Assembly (NCBI RefSeq): GCF_000423825.1
Contig: NZ_KE384096.1
Coordinates: 124,001-188,000 of the forward strand
From: Thermithiobacillus tepidarius DSM 3134
GTDB taxonomy: Bacteria > Pseudomonadota > Gammaproteobacteria > Acidithiobacillales > Thermithiobacillaceae
Length of the DNA: 64,000 nucleotides
Direction: 5' to 3'
Shown: piece by piece, positions 40,021-47,547 of the stretch
Layout: each line of letters begins with the position of its first letter
How positions within the stretch are numbered: position 1 is the first letter of the stretch
The notes under the pieces: generated by a model
Databases searched by the model: none
The model's input: only the letters and a program-made list of their open reading frames with translations
Told to the model about the DNA's origin: nothing
Position numbers and translations under genes: made by a program

Positions 40021-41391
40021 TCACGGATCACGCGGTTGCAGGCTGCCGCGCAGCATGCCCAATAGTTTTTGCACCTGGGCGGAGTGGTCCAGCAGACTAT
40101 CGAGCCGGCGCTTGGCTTCCTCCAGGCGTCCGTTCTGCACGTGCTTCAGGATCTCGCTGCCCAATTCGTGCACTTTCCGGTGCTGGGGCTCGAGATCCAC
40201 AAAGGCCTTGAGCTGCCCGTAGCGGATCTTGCCCGGTCCGTAGTACCACTTGCCCAGGCGGCAGCCGTGCTGGTCCTTGAGCGCCGGCATCTCCTCGGCG
40301 GGGCCGGCGGCGACCCTGCCGACCACCTCCTTGACCCACAGCAGGTGGTCTGCCTGGGTGACCAGCAGGAACAGGTCATCGAAAGGCCACTCGGCGAAAT
40401 GCCCCATTTCCTGCGCGGCCAGGCTGCTGATGCTGTCGATGACGCCCTGCAGGTCGTGCAGCGACTCCTCGTGCTGCTGCACGATGCGGGACAGCTCGGC
40501 CAGGCTGTGCGCCATGTCCGTGGCCACGCTGCTCTGCTCCTCGGCGGCGGTGGCGATCTGGTGGACCCGGTCGTTGACGTGGGTGACCGCCTGATTGGCC
40601 TCGGACAGCACGATGGCCACGTTTTCCAGGGATTCCTGGCTGGAGCCCAGATGCTCCAGGCCTTCGTGAATGGTGCTCTCCACCGTGCGGGACTGCTGGC
40701 CGATGGTCATCGTGACCAGGTCGATTTCCTGGGCGGCCTGGGCCGATTTTTCCGCCAGCTTGCGCACCTCGTCGGCGACCACGGCGAAGCCGCGGCCCTG
40801 CTCGCCGGCGCGCGCCGCCTCGATGGCGGCATTGAGCGCCAGCAGATTGGTCTGGTCGGCAATGTCCTTCATCTTGGTGGTCAGCTCGGTGATGGTCTGG
40901 GTGCTACGCACGAAGTCGCCGACCGCCTGCGCCATCACGCGCACCGCCGATTCCACCAGGTCCATCTCCCCGACCAGCTTGGACAGGGCCTCGTTGCCAT
41001 GGCGCGTCTGCTCCAGGCTGTTGGCGGACTCGCTGGCGGCCAGGGCGGCGTTGCGGGCAATCTCGTTGGCGGTGGCGGACATTTCCTCCACCGCCGTGGC
41101 CACGCCCGAGATCTTGCTGAAGTCCTCGGCAAAGCCGGCGGCAAAATCCGCCACCGAGCGGCTTGCCTGGGTGGTGGCCGCGATGATCTGCACGCCTTCC
41201 TCGGCCACGCCGACCAGGCGCTGATGCCAGCCTTCCAATTGCTCCAGCGGGTGGCGCACGGCCGACCAGGCTTCCGGGTGCGCCTTCTGCAACTGCCGCA
41301 TCTGCTCGAAGTCGGCCTGCAGATAGGCGCTGAGCAGGCCGATCAGGTGCTGCGTGCCCGCCATCCTTTGCAAGGGGCTTAACTTGGCCAT
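40021..41391 (-). CDS. Soluble chemoreceptor with C-terminal CZB zinc-binding domain
   Basis: A 456-residue cytoplasmic receptor with no membrane segments. The signalling domain (about 75-330) contains the tip [20 protein letters not shown]. The C-terminal CZB domain has its likely zinc ligands at H349, C377, H404 and H408 ([31 protein letters not shown]). CZB domains sense zinc or oxidants such as hypochlorite. GGGAG precedes the ATG at 41391. The metal-efflux operon lies a few genes away. Confidence 0.93.
   Translation of the reverse strand: MAKLSPLQRMAGTQHLIGLLSAYLQADFEQMRQLQKAHPEAWSAVRHPLEQLEGWHQRLVGVAEEGVQIIAATTQASRSVADFAAGFAEDFSKISGVATAVEEMSATANEIARNAALAASESANSLEQTRHGNEALSKLVGEMDLVESAVRVMAQAVGDFVRSTQTITELTTKMKDIADQTNLLALNAAIEAARAGEQGRGFAVVADEVRKLAEKSAQAAQEIDLVTMTIGQQSRTVESTIHEGLEHLGSSQESLENVAIVLSEANQAVTHVNDRVHQIATAAEEQSSVATDMAHSLAELSRIVQQHEESLHDLQGVIDSISSLAAQEMGHFAEWPFDDLFLLVTQADHLLWVKEVVGRVAAGPAEEMPALKDQHGCRLGKWYYGPGKIRYGQLKAFVDLEPQHRKVHELGSEILKHVQNGRLEEAKRRLDSLLDHSAQVQKLLGMLRGSLQPRDP
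40754..40854. repeat. Direct repeat, copy A (receptor tip, soluble receptor)
   Basis: 101 bases identical to 41861-41961, covering the receptor hairpin tip codons. Confidence 0.8.
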
Positions 41392-41484
41392 GGTCACTCT
41401 CCCGAACGTTGGCGTGCTGCTGTGAGCTGTCGGTGAATGGTGTCACCCGGTATGCATCCGCTGCGGCGCATCGGCGCCTGGATG

Positions 41485-43110
41485 CTAGCTGCGGAATTTG
41501 GCCACCAGGTCCTTGACGGTGCTGGCCATGGTCTGCAGCTCGTCGGTCTTGCTGCGCGTTTCCTGAATCGCGTTGTTGATGTTCTGCGTGCCCTGGGCGA
41601 TTTTCTCGATGCTGTTGGAGATCTCCGAGGCCACGCTGCTCTGCTCCTCGGCGGCCGTGGCGACCGCGGCGATCTGATCGGTGACCTGGGCGGTGGCATT
41701 GTTGATCCGATCCAGGGCCTGGCCGGCGTCACGGGCGTAGCGCGTGCCTTCCTCCACCTGCTGACGACCGGTCTCCATGGCCTGCACGGCGGCCTGGGTC
41801 TCGTTCTGGATGGCCTGGATCATGCCGCCGATCTCGCCGGTGGCGTTGGCGGTGCGCTCGGCCAGCTTGCGCACCTCGTCGGCGACCACGGCGAAGCCGC
41901 GGCCCTGCTCGCCGGCGCGCGCCGCCTCGATGGCGGCATTGAGCGCCAGCAGATTGGTCTGCTCGGCGATCTCATTGATGGTGGCGATGATGCTGCCGAT
42001 GCGCTGGGAGGATTCGCCCAGCTTGCTCACCGTGCCGGCTGCGTTGTGCATGGCGGCGGCCACCTGGTCCATGCCGGTGAGGGTGCCGCGGATGACCTGG
42101 GCGCCGCTCTGGGCCTCCTGGCTGGTGCGGCGGGCGGCCTCGGCGATCTCCTCGGCGCGGCGGGCCACCTCCATGGCCGTGGCGGACATTTCTTCCATGG
42201 CGGTGCTGACGTGCACGGTCTGGCCGCTTTGCTCCTCCATGTCGCGGGCCAGGGTTTCCGTTGCGCCTTTCTGTTGCCGGGCAGCGGTGAGCAGCCTGTC
42301 CGCGTTGTTCTGCATCTCGCGGGTGAGAACACGCAGCTGTTCCGCCATCTGGTTGGCGGCCTTGGCGATATCGCCCAGTTCGCCGGCGGTCTCCACGGGC
42401 ACCTCCACCCGCAGGTCGCCGCGCGCCACTTTCTGCAGGGCGTCGCGGACGCGGCTGAGATTGCGGATCAGACCCTTGATGAGCAGCATGCCCAGGAGCA
42501 CGACCACGCCCACGGAGATGCCGCCGCTGACCAGGAGGAAGAGCCGGGTCTGCTCGGCCATCCGGGTGGCGGCGGTGGATTCTTCCAACGCGCGCTGCGT
42601 CTCGTGCCGCAGGAAGTTTTCGGCTGCCTGGATGTGCCGGTTGTAGGCGGGAACGGTACGGCTTTCCAGGAGCGTGCGTGCCTCGTCGAAGCGGCCGGCG
42701 CGGGCCAGGGCGCGGGTCTGGTCGACGACGGCACGGCTGTTGTCGCGGGCCTGGATCAGAGCCTTGAACTGGGCGGTTTGCTCCGGCGTGTGGGCCAGGG
42801 CTTTCAGCTCCTTGAGCGCCTTGGCGTAGTTGGGCCGGTTGCCGTTGATGCGCGCTTCCATGCGTTGGGTAACGACCGGGTCGCGGCTGTAGACCATGGC
42901 TTCCAGTGCCGAAAGGGTGGAGTTGGCCCGGCGCTCGATCTCCGCCAAGTGGATCGTGGCGAGCTGTCGCTCCTGAGCCTGGACGATGTTCTCTTGCAGC
43001 TTTGCCGAGGTGAAGATGGCGATTGCCGCGCCCGCGGTCATCGCGCACGCGGCAAACAGAACGCCGATGCTCAAACGTGTTTTGAACGCCATGCGGTTAA
43101 AGCTGAACAT
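41485..43110 (-). CDS. Methyl-accepting chemotaxis protein (transmembrane, helical sensor)
   Basis: A 541-residue receptor with TM helices near 8-32 and 186-208, a four-helix-bundle-type periplasmic sensor, HAMP and a signalling domain with tip [20 protein letters not shown]. The start is the ATG at 43110 (MFSFNRMAF) with AGGAAAG upstream. A 101-base segment of the tip is identical to that of the neighbouring soluble receptor. Confidence 0.94.
   Translation of the reverse strand: MFSFNRMAFKTRLSIGVLFAACAMTAGAAIAIFTSAKLQENIVQAQERQLATIHLAEIERRANSTLSALEAMVYSRDPVVTQRMEARINGNRPNYAKALKELKALAHTPEQTAQFKALIQARDNSRAVVDQTRALARAGRFDEARTLLESRTVPAYNRHIQAAENFLRHETQRALEESTAATRMAEQTRLFLLVSGGISVGVVVLLGMLLIKGLIRNLSRVRDALQKVARGDLRVEVPVETAGELGDIAKAANQMAEQLRVLTREMQNNADRLLTAARQQKGATETLARDMEEQSGQTVHVSTAMEEMSATAMEVARRAEEIAEAARRTSQEAQSGAQVIRGTLTGMDQVAAAMHNAAGTVSKLGESSQRIGSIIATINEIAEQTNLLALNAAIEAARAGEQGRGFAVVADEVRKLAERTANATGEIGGMIQAIQNETQAAVQAMETGRQQVEEGTRYARDAGQALDRINNATAQVTDQIAAVATAAEEQSSVASEISNSIEKIAQGTQNINNAIQETRSKTDELQTMASTVKDLVAKFRS
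41861..41961. repeat. Direct repeat, copy B (receptor tip, third receptor)
   Basis: 101 bases identical to 40754-40854. The corresponding segment of the first receptor (about 37650-37747) is similar but differs at several sites. Confidence 0.8.
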
Positions 43111-43528
43111 GAGCTTTCCTGTCCTTGTGTTCGATTGATGATGAAAGGCCGCTCCTCTATCAGCACAAAACGTGCCAAGTGACTGTTCGCTGCGCCAATG
43201 GCGGCCCGGGTGTAAAGTGATAACGGCACACGTGCCCAAAACTTTAGCCGCGCCGCCGGGCCGGCCGCAGCCGCCGATCGCGCTTTTGACGCCGGGGTTT
43301 CGCCGGTCAGCATCGTCAAGAAAATGGCGCGGGGCGCGGGTGCCTGTGCCAGACTTGGGTAGCCGGTGCATTCCAGGTATGCTTTCGAACAGCCGACAGC
43401 GCTGCGCCGGCAGCCCCTGCAAAAACCTTTCCAGGCCTCGCTGGTCCAAAGGTGAGTAGCTTGCTGGACTTTTTGTCTGCTTCTATCTATTTGGCCCGGA
43501 GAGGGTCCTGATCTCAAAAGGACTGCTT
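43111..43528. other. Gene-free gap between receptor and CbiM-like gene
   Basis: 418 bases with no convincing gene. The frames here have no ribosome site or family resemblance. It should hold divergent promoters; a weak TTGCTG (43461-43466), 17 bases, TATCTA (43484-43489) could serve the CbiM-like gene. I looked for a cobalamin riboswitch B12 box and a c-di-GMP riboswitch core and saw neither. Confidence 0.5.
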
Positions 43529-44188
43529 GTGCACATCGAAGATGGTCTCCTGACTCCCTTCTGGCTCGCCCTGGGCTGGGTGCTGGTACTGCCGGTGCTC
43601 CTGCTGGCCGCCCGAAACGTGCGTTGGCAGTTCCTCAGGGAGCGCGGTACCGTATTCGGCCTGGCGGCGCTCTTCGTGTTGGCGCTATGGTCGGTGCGCG
43701 CGGGCATTTACCCCGGCCTCAACGTGCATCTGCTTGGCGGCATGCTGCTGACGCTGATGTTCGGGCCATGGCCGGCCATGCTCGTCCTCGCGGGCCTGGT
43801 GGCGCTCCTGGCCGGCTTCGGCGTCGGCGGGTGGTGGAGCCTCGGGGTGAACCTGCTGGCCCTGGCGGTCGTGCCGGTGCTGGCGGCCTACGGCATCCTG
43901 CGGGTCGTGGAAAAGCATCTGCCCAGCCATTTTTTCATTTATATTTTCGTGGTGGCCTTCATCGGCAGCGCCCTCACCATCGCGGCCTTGAGTGCCGTCG
44001 TTACTTTCTTTCTGCTCATCTCGAATGCCTACACTTTGCATTTCCTGATCGACAACTGGCTGATTTCCATGATTCTGGATGCCTGGGGCGAGGCCCTCAC
44101 CACCGGCATGCTGATCACCCTGATGGTGGTGTACCGTCCCTACCTGGTCAGCACCTTCGACGACAATCGTTATTTGAAAGGGAAGTAG
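43529..44188 (+). CDS. CbiM-like energy-coupling-factor permease
   Basis: A 219-residue inner-membrane protein starting MHIEDG, close to the MHIPDG N-terminus that forms the metal site in CbiM/NikM components. About six helices follow. The characteristic GxNVHLLGGMLLTLMFGPWPA region is near residue 65. It belongs to a proteobacterial branch often seen without CbiN, CbiQ or CbiO, as here; the transported ion is unknown. GTG start at 43529 with AAAGGA seven bases before. Confidence 0.88.
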   Translation: MHIEDGLLTPFWLALGWVLVLPVLLLAARNVRWQFLRERGTVFGLAALFVLALWSVRAGIYPGLNVHLLGGMLLTLMFGPWPAMLVLAGLVALLAGFGVGGWWSLGVNLLALAVVPVLAAYGILRVVEKHLPSHFFIYIFVVAFIGSALTIAALSAVVTFFLLISNAYTLHFLIDNWLISMILDAWGEALTTGMLITLMVVYRPYLVSTFDDNRYLKGK

Positions 44189-44214
44189 TTGCTTTTTTAA
44201 TCACGAGGCTGTGC

Positions 44215-44958
44215 ATGCGTCTTGCCCCATCTCCCGCAGTTCTGATTTTCCTGCTGTTCCTGACCGCTCTGCCCACCGCCCAGGGGGCGGACCGGGGGGC
44301 CGAGCGGGTGCGCTCCGCCCTGCAGGCCCGCTTCCCCGACGCACAGATCGACATGCCGCATCCTTCCTCGATTCCGGGTTACTATGAAGTGACGGTCGGC
44401 AGCCAAGTGCTCTATGCCAGCCACAATGGCCGCTATCTCATCGTCGGCGACCTGATCGATCTGCAGCAGGACGCCAACCTGTCCGAGCTCAAACGCATGG
44501 CGCTGCGCCGCGACATTCTCGACAGCATCGACCCGTCGCAGATGGTGGTGATGGGGCCCGCGGGGGCGGGCCGCCACCTGACCGTCTTCACCAACGTGGA
44601 CTGCCAGTTCTGCCGCAACATGCACAAGGAGCTGAAGACACTCGCGGCCGGCGGCGGGGTGCAGGTGCGCTACGTGCTCCTGCCCGAAGGCCGCGCCGAC
44701 TCGGGCACCTATGCCAAGACGCTGTCCGTGCTGTGCGCGCCGAACCGGCTGCTGGCCCTGGACAAGGCCATGGCCGGCGGGCAGTTGCCCCGGCGCCAGT
44801 GCGCCGTGCCCGTCAGCCTCTTCCTGAATACCGCCCGCAAGCTGAACGTGCGCGGCCTGCCGACCACCGTGCTGGACAATGGCATGATGCTCTCCGGCTT
44901 TGCCTCGGCGCCCCAGTTGGAGCGCATCCTGCAGGTTTCGCCGGCCGTGGACGAATAA
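44215..44958 (+). CDS. DsbC-like periplasmic thiol:disulfide interchange protein
   Basis: A 247-residue exported protein: signal peptide to about residue 24, N-terminal cystatin-like dimerisation domain (about 30-90), then a thioredoxin domain with the active site C130-Q-F-C133 and the cis-Pro in RGLPTTV (216). A second cysteine pair (C174, C196) probably forms a structural disulfide as in DsbC. GAGG precedes the ATG at 44215. It is 26 bases from the CbiM-like gene. Confidence 0.9.
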   Translation: MRLAPSPAVLIFLLFLTALPTAQGADRGAERVRSALQARFPDAQIDMPHPSSIPGYYEVTVGSQVLYASHNGRYLIVGDLIDLQQDANLSELKRMALRRDILDSIDPSQMVVMGPAGAGRHLTVFTNVDCQFCRNMHKELKTLAAGGGVQVRYVLLPEGRADSGTYAKTLSVLCAPNRLLALDKAMAGGQLPRRQCAVPVSLFLNTARKLNVRGLPTTVLDNGMMLSGFASAPQLERILQVSPAVDE

Positions 44959-44985
44959 GCCGCGCTCGGCTGCCGACCCGCGGGC

Positions 44986-47544
44986 ATGATCTCCCACACG
45001 CACACCCTGATCCTGACGGGCACGGCCCGCTTGGCCCGGCATTTGCGCGCCCGGGGCCGGCAGGCCGCGCCCGAGGGCGGCAAGGCCGCCGTGCTGCCGC
45101 TGGAGGAGTGGCTGCGGCAGAGCTGGCTGCCGTTGGCGGAGGGGGAGTCCCTCCTGACACCGGTCCAGGGGCTTTTCCTGTGGGAAGACATCATTGCCGC
45201 GGATGCGCAGCTGGCGGGCACGGATCTGCTGGACCGCGCCAGCCTCGCCTACCTGGCCGAAGAGGCTTTTCAGCTTCAGTGCGCCTTTGGAGCGCCCCCC
45301 GCCGCCTTGCTCGGGACGCCCGAATGCCAAGCATTTCAGCGCTGGGCCGCCCGCTTTCAAGTCCGCTTGCGCGACGGCGGCTGGCGCCACCCCGCCCAGA
45401 TTCCCGGACGCCTGCGGCTCGCCGTGGCGGCGCGACGCCTGCCGCTGCCCGGGCGCATCCTCCTGGCCGGGTTGGATGAGCTGTCGCCGGCGCTGGAAAT
45501 GCTGCTGCAGTCGCTCGCCGATGCGGGCGTGTCGGTCGGCACTTGGCGGGAGGAGGCCGCGCCGGCCGTGCCCACGCTGCTGGCTTTTGCCGATCGCGAG
45601 CAGGAGGTGCGCGGTGTGGCGGCGCGCATTCGCGAGGGCTTCGCTGCTGGACAGCGGGTCGGCGTGGTCGTGCCCGACCCGGCGGCGTATCGCCCTCTCA
45701 TCGAGCACATCTTCCTGGAGACCTTCGATCCCGAGGCGCTGTTCCTGACCGCGGAAAACGGCGGGCAGCCGCGTCCCGTGCCCTTCGACATCACCCAGGG
45801 ACGCCCCCTGGAGCGGGCGCCGCTCATGCTGCAGGCCTTCCGCATTCTCGAGCTGTCCCTGCGGGGGCTGGAAGCGCGGATGGCGGCGGAACTGCTGCTG
45901 GCGCCTTTCCCCCGTGGTGACGGCGAGCGTTGCGGACGGGCGCAAGCGGAAGCGCGGCTGCGCGGCGGCGCGGCGCGCCTGGATCTCTTCGCGTTGGCCC
46001 AGCACTGCCTGCTGATGGCGCCCGGCTTCGCCCAGCGCCTGCTGCAGCTGCACCACATATTGCGGCAGGCGCCGGCGCGGGCGAGCTGCCAAGCCTGGTC
46101 CATCCATTTCTCCGCCTGCCTGGAGGCGATGGGCTGGCCCGGCGACGGCCTGGACCGCGGCGAGGAACTGGCTTTGGCGCGCTGGCAAGAAGCGCTGGCG
46201 CATTTCGAGGGCTTGGCCCCGCTGGCGGGCTCCCTGTCCCGGCGCCAGGCGCTGAGCTGGCTGCGGCGGGTCTGCCGGCACATCGTCCACCAGGTCCCCG
46301 CCGATTCGGACGACGTGCAGGTCATGGGCTTGCTGGAAGCGGCGGGCCTGCGCTTCGACCGGCTTTTCGTGCTGGGCATGACGGATCAGGCGATGCCGGC
46401 GGCGGTGCGGCCCCATCCGCTGCTGCCGGCGTCTTGGCAGCGTCAGCGGGGCCTGCCCCACGCCAGCCCCGAGCAGGAGTTGCACTTCGTGGGTGCGCTG
46501 TGGCAGCGCCTCCTGCGGGCGGCTCCGCAAGTGGTGTGCAGCTATCCCCGTATGGACGGCGATGTGGAGCTGGGCCCCAGTCCCTTGCTCGCCGGCCGGG
46601 AGATCACCCGCGTGGAGGCGCCGCAGCGGTCCTTCTGGCAGGGCTGGAGCCCCGCCGGCGCCCTGGCCGCGTCGCCGGACGACGCGGTGCTGCCCGCCCG
46701 CCGGCGCGAGGGTGGGCCGGCCCTGCTGCAGGCCCAGGCGAACTGTGCGTTCCAGGCGCTGATCCGCCACCGGCTGGCGGCTTTCCCGCTGGAGGACTTC
46801 CAGACGCCGCCCACTGCCCGCGATCTGGGCACGCTCGTCCACCGCGCCCTGCAGCACTTCTGGAAGGCGACCAAGAGCCAGCAGACCCTGCTGGCCATGA
46901 TGGCCGGCGGCACCCTGGACGATGCGCTGGTCCAGTGCATCCGCAAGGCGCTGGACGAGGCCGGATTCGACATCGACGCGGTGCACCGGCGAGCCTTGGC
47001 CGACAGCCTGCAGCAGCTCCTGGCGCGCTGGATGGCGCTGGAGAGCGAGCGGCCGGCCTTCGTGGTGGAGGCGCTGGAGCAGACGGTGGAACTGCAGGTG
47101 GGAAGACTGCGCCTGCGCATGCGGCTGGATCGGGTGGACCGCCAAATATCCGACGCCGCCCGCATCGTAGTGGACTACAAGACCGGCGCGCAGGCCAGCA
47201 GCAAGGATTGGCTCGGGCCAATGGGAGACCCGCAGATGCCGCTCTACATCTGGGCCGTGGATGCGGCGGCGGGAGTGTACGGCAAGCTGAACCGGGAGCG
47301 GACCCTGGCCTGGGACGGCTGGGGACAGGATGCCTTCTGGCCCGGATTGGCCAGCCTGGCGGACTGGGAGGCACAGCGCACCCAGTGGCGCCGGGAGCTG
47401 GAGGCGCTGGCGGCCGCCTTCGTGGACGGGCCGGTGCGGATGCTGCCGCGGCATGGCGCCAAGACCTGCGTCCGCTGCGGCAGCCAGGTTTTCTGCCGGG
47501 TCCAGGAGCGCGGCCTGGCCGAGCCGGCGATGGACGAGGACTAG
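44986..47544 (+). CDS. AddB-like PD-(D/E)XK nuclease of a recombination helicase pair
   Basis: An 852-residue protein with an inactive helicase-like N-terminal part and a C-terminal RecB-type nuclease. The catalytic core IVVDYKTG is near residue 730 and an upstream HRALQHFW is near 620. A likely 4Fe-4S site is built from one cysteine near 588 (QANCAFQ) and the C-terminal group CVRCGSQVFC (about 830). This is the AddB-like family annotated as probable DNA repair protein. It is three bases from the helicase gene. Confidence 0.88.
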   Translation: MISHTHTLILTGTARLARHLRARGRQAAPEGGKAAVLPLEEWLRQSWLPLAEGESLLTPVQGLFLWEDIIAADAQLAGTDLLDRASLAYLAEEAFQLQCAFGAPPAALLGTPECQAFQRWAARFQVRLRDGGWRHPAQIPGRLRLAVAARRLPLPGRILLAGLDELSPALEMLLQSLADAGVSVGTWREEAAPAVPTLLAFADREQEVRGVAARIREGFAAGQRVGVVVPDPAAYRPLIEHIFLETFDPEALFLTAENGGQPRPVPFDITQGRPLERAPLMLQAFRILELSLRGLEARMAAELLLAPFPRGDGERCGRAQAEARLRGGAARLDLFALAQHCLLMAPGFAQRLLQLHHILRQAPARASCQAWSIHFSACLEAMGWPGDGLDRGEELALARWQEALAHFEGLAPLAGSLSRRQALSWLRRVCRHIVHQVPADSDDVQVMGLLEAAGLRFDRLFVLGMTDQAMPAAVRPHPLLPASWQRQRGLPHASPEQELHFVGALWQRLLRAAPQVVCSYPRMDGDVELGPSPLLAGREITRVEAPQRSFWQGWSPAGALAASPDDAVLPARRREGGPALLQAQANCAFQALIRHRLAAFPLEDFQTPPTARDLGTLVHRALQHFWKATKSQQTLLAMMAGGTLDDALVQCIRKALDEAGFDIDAVHRRALADSLQQLLARWMALESERPAFVVEALEQTVELQVGRLRLRMRLDRVDRQISDAARIVVDYKTGAQASSKDWLGPMGDPQMPLYIWAVDAAAGVYGKLNRERTLAWDGWGQDAFWPGLASLADWEAQRTQWRRELEALAAAFVDGPVRMLPRHGAKTCVRCGSQVFCRVQERGLAEPAMDED

Positions 47545-47547
47545 TGC

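Noticed and set aside
43071-43517. Minus-strand frame (148 codons) over the gap before the CbiM-like gene
   Set aside because: No ribosome site, cysteine/arginine-rich random composition, and it overlaps the start of the third receptor.
43111-43528. Riboswitch (cobalamin or c-di-GMP) before the CbiM-like gene
   Set aside because: No B12 box and no GEMM core sequence were found; only a GGTAGCCGG fragment resembles part of one.
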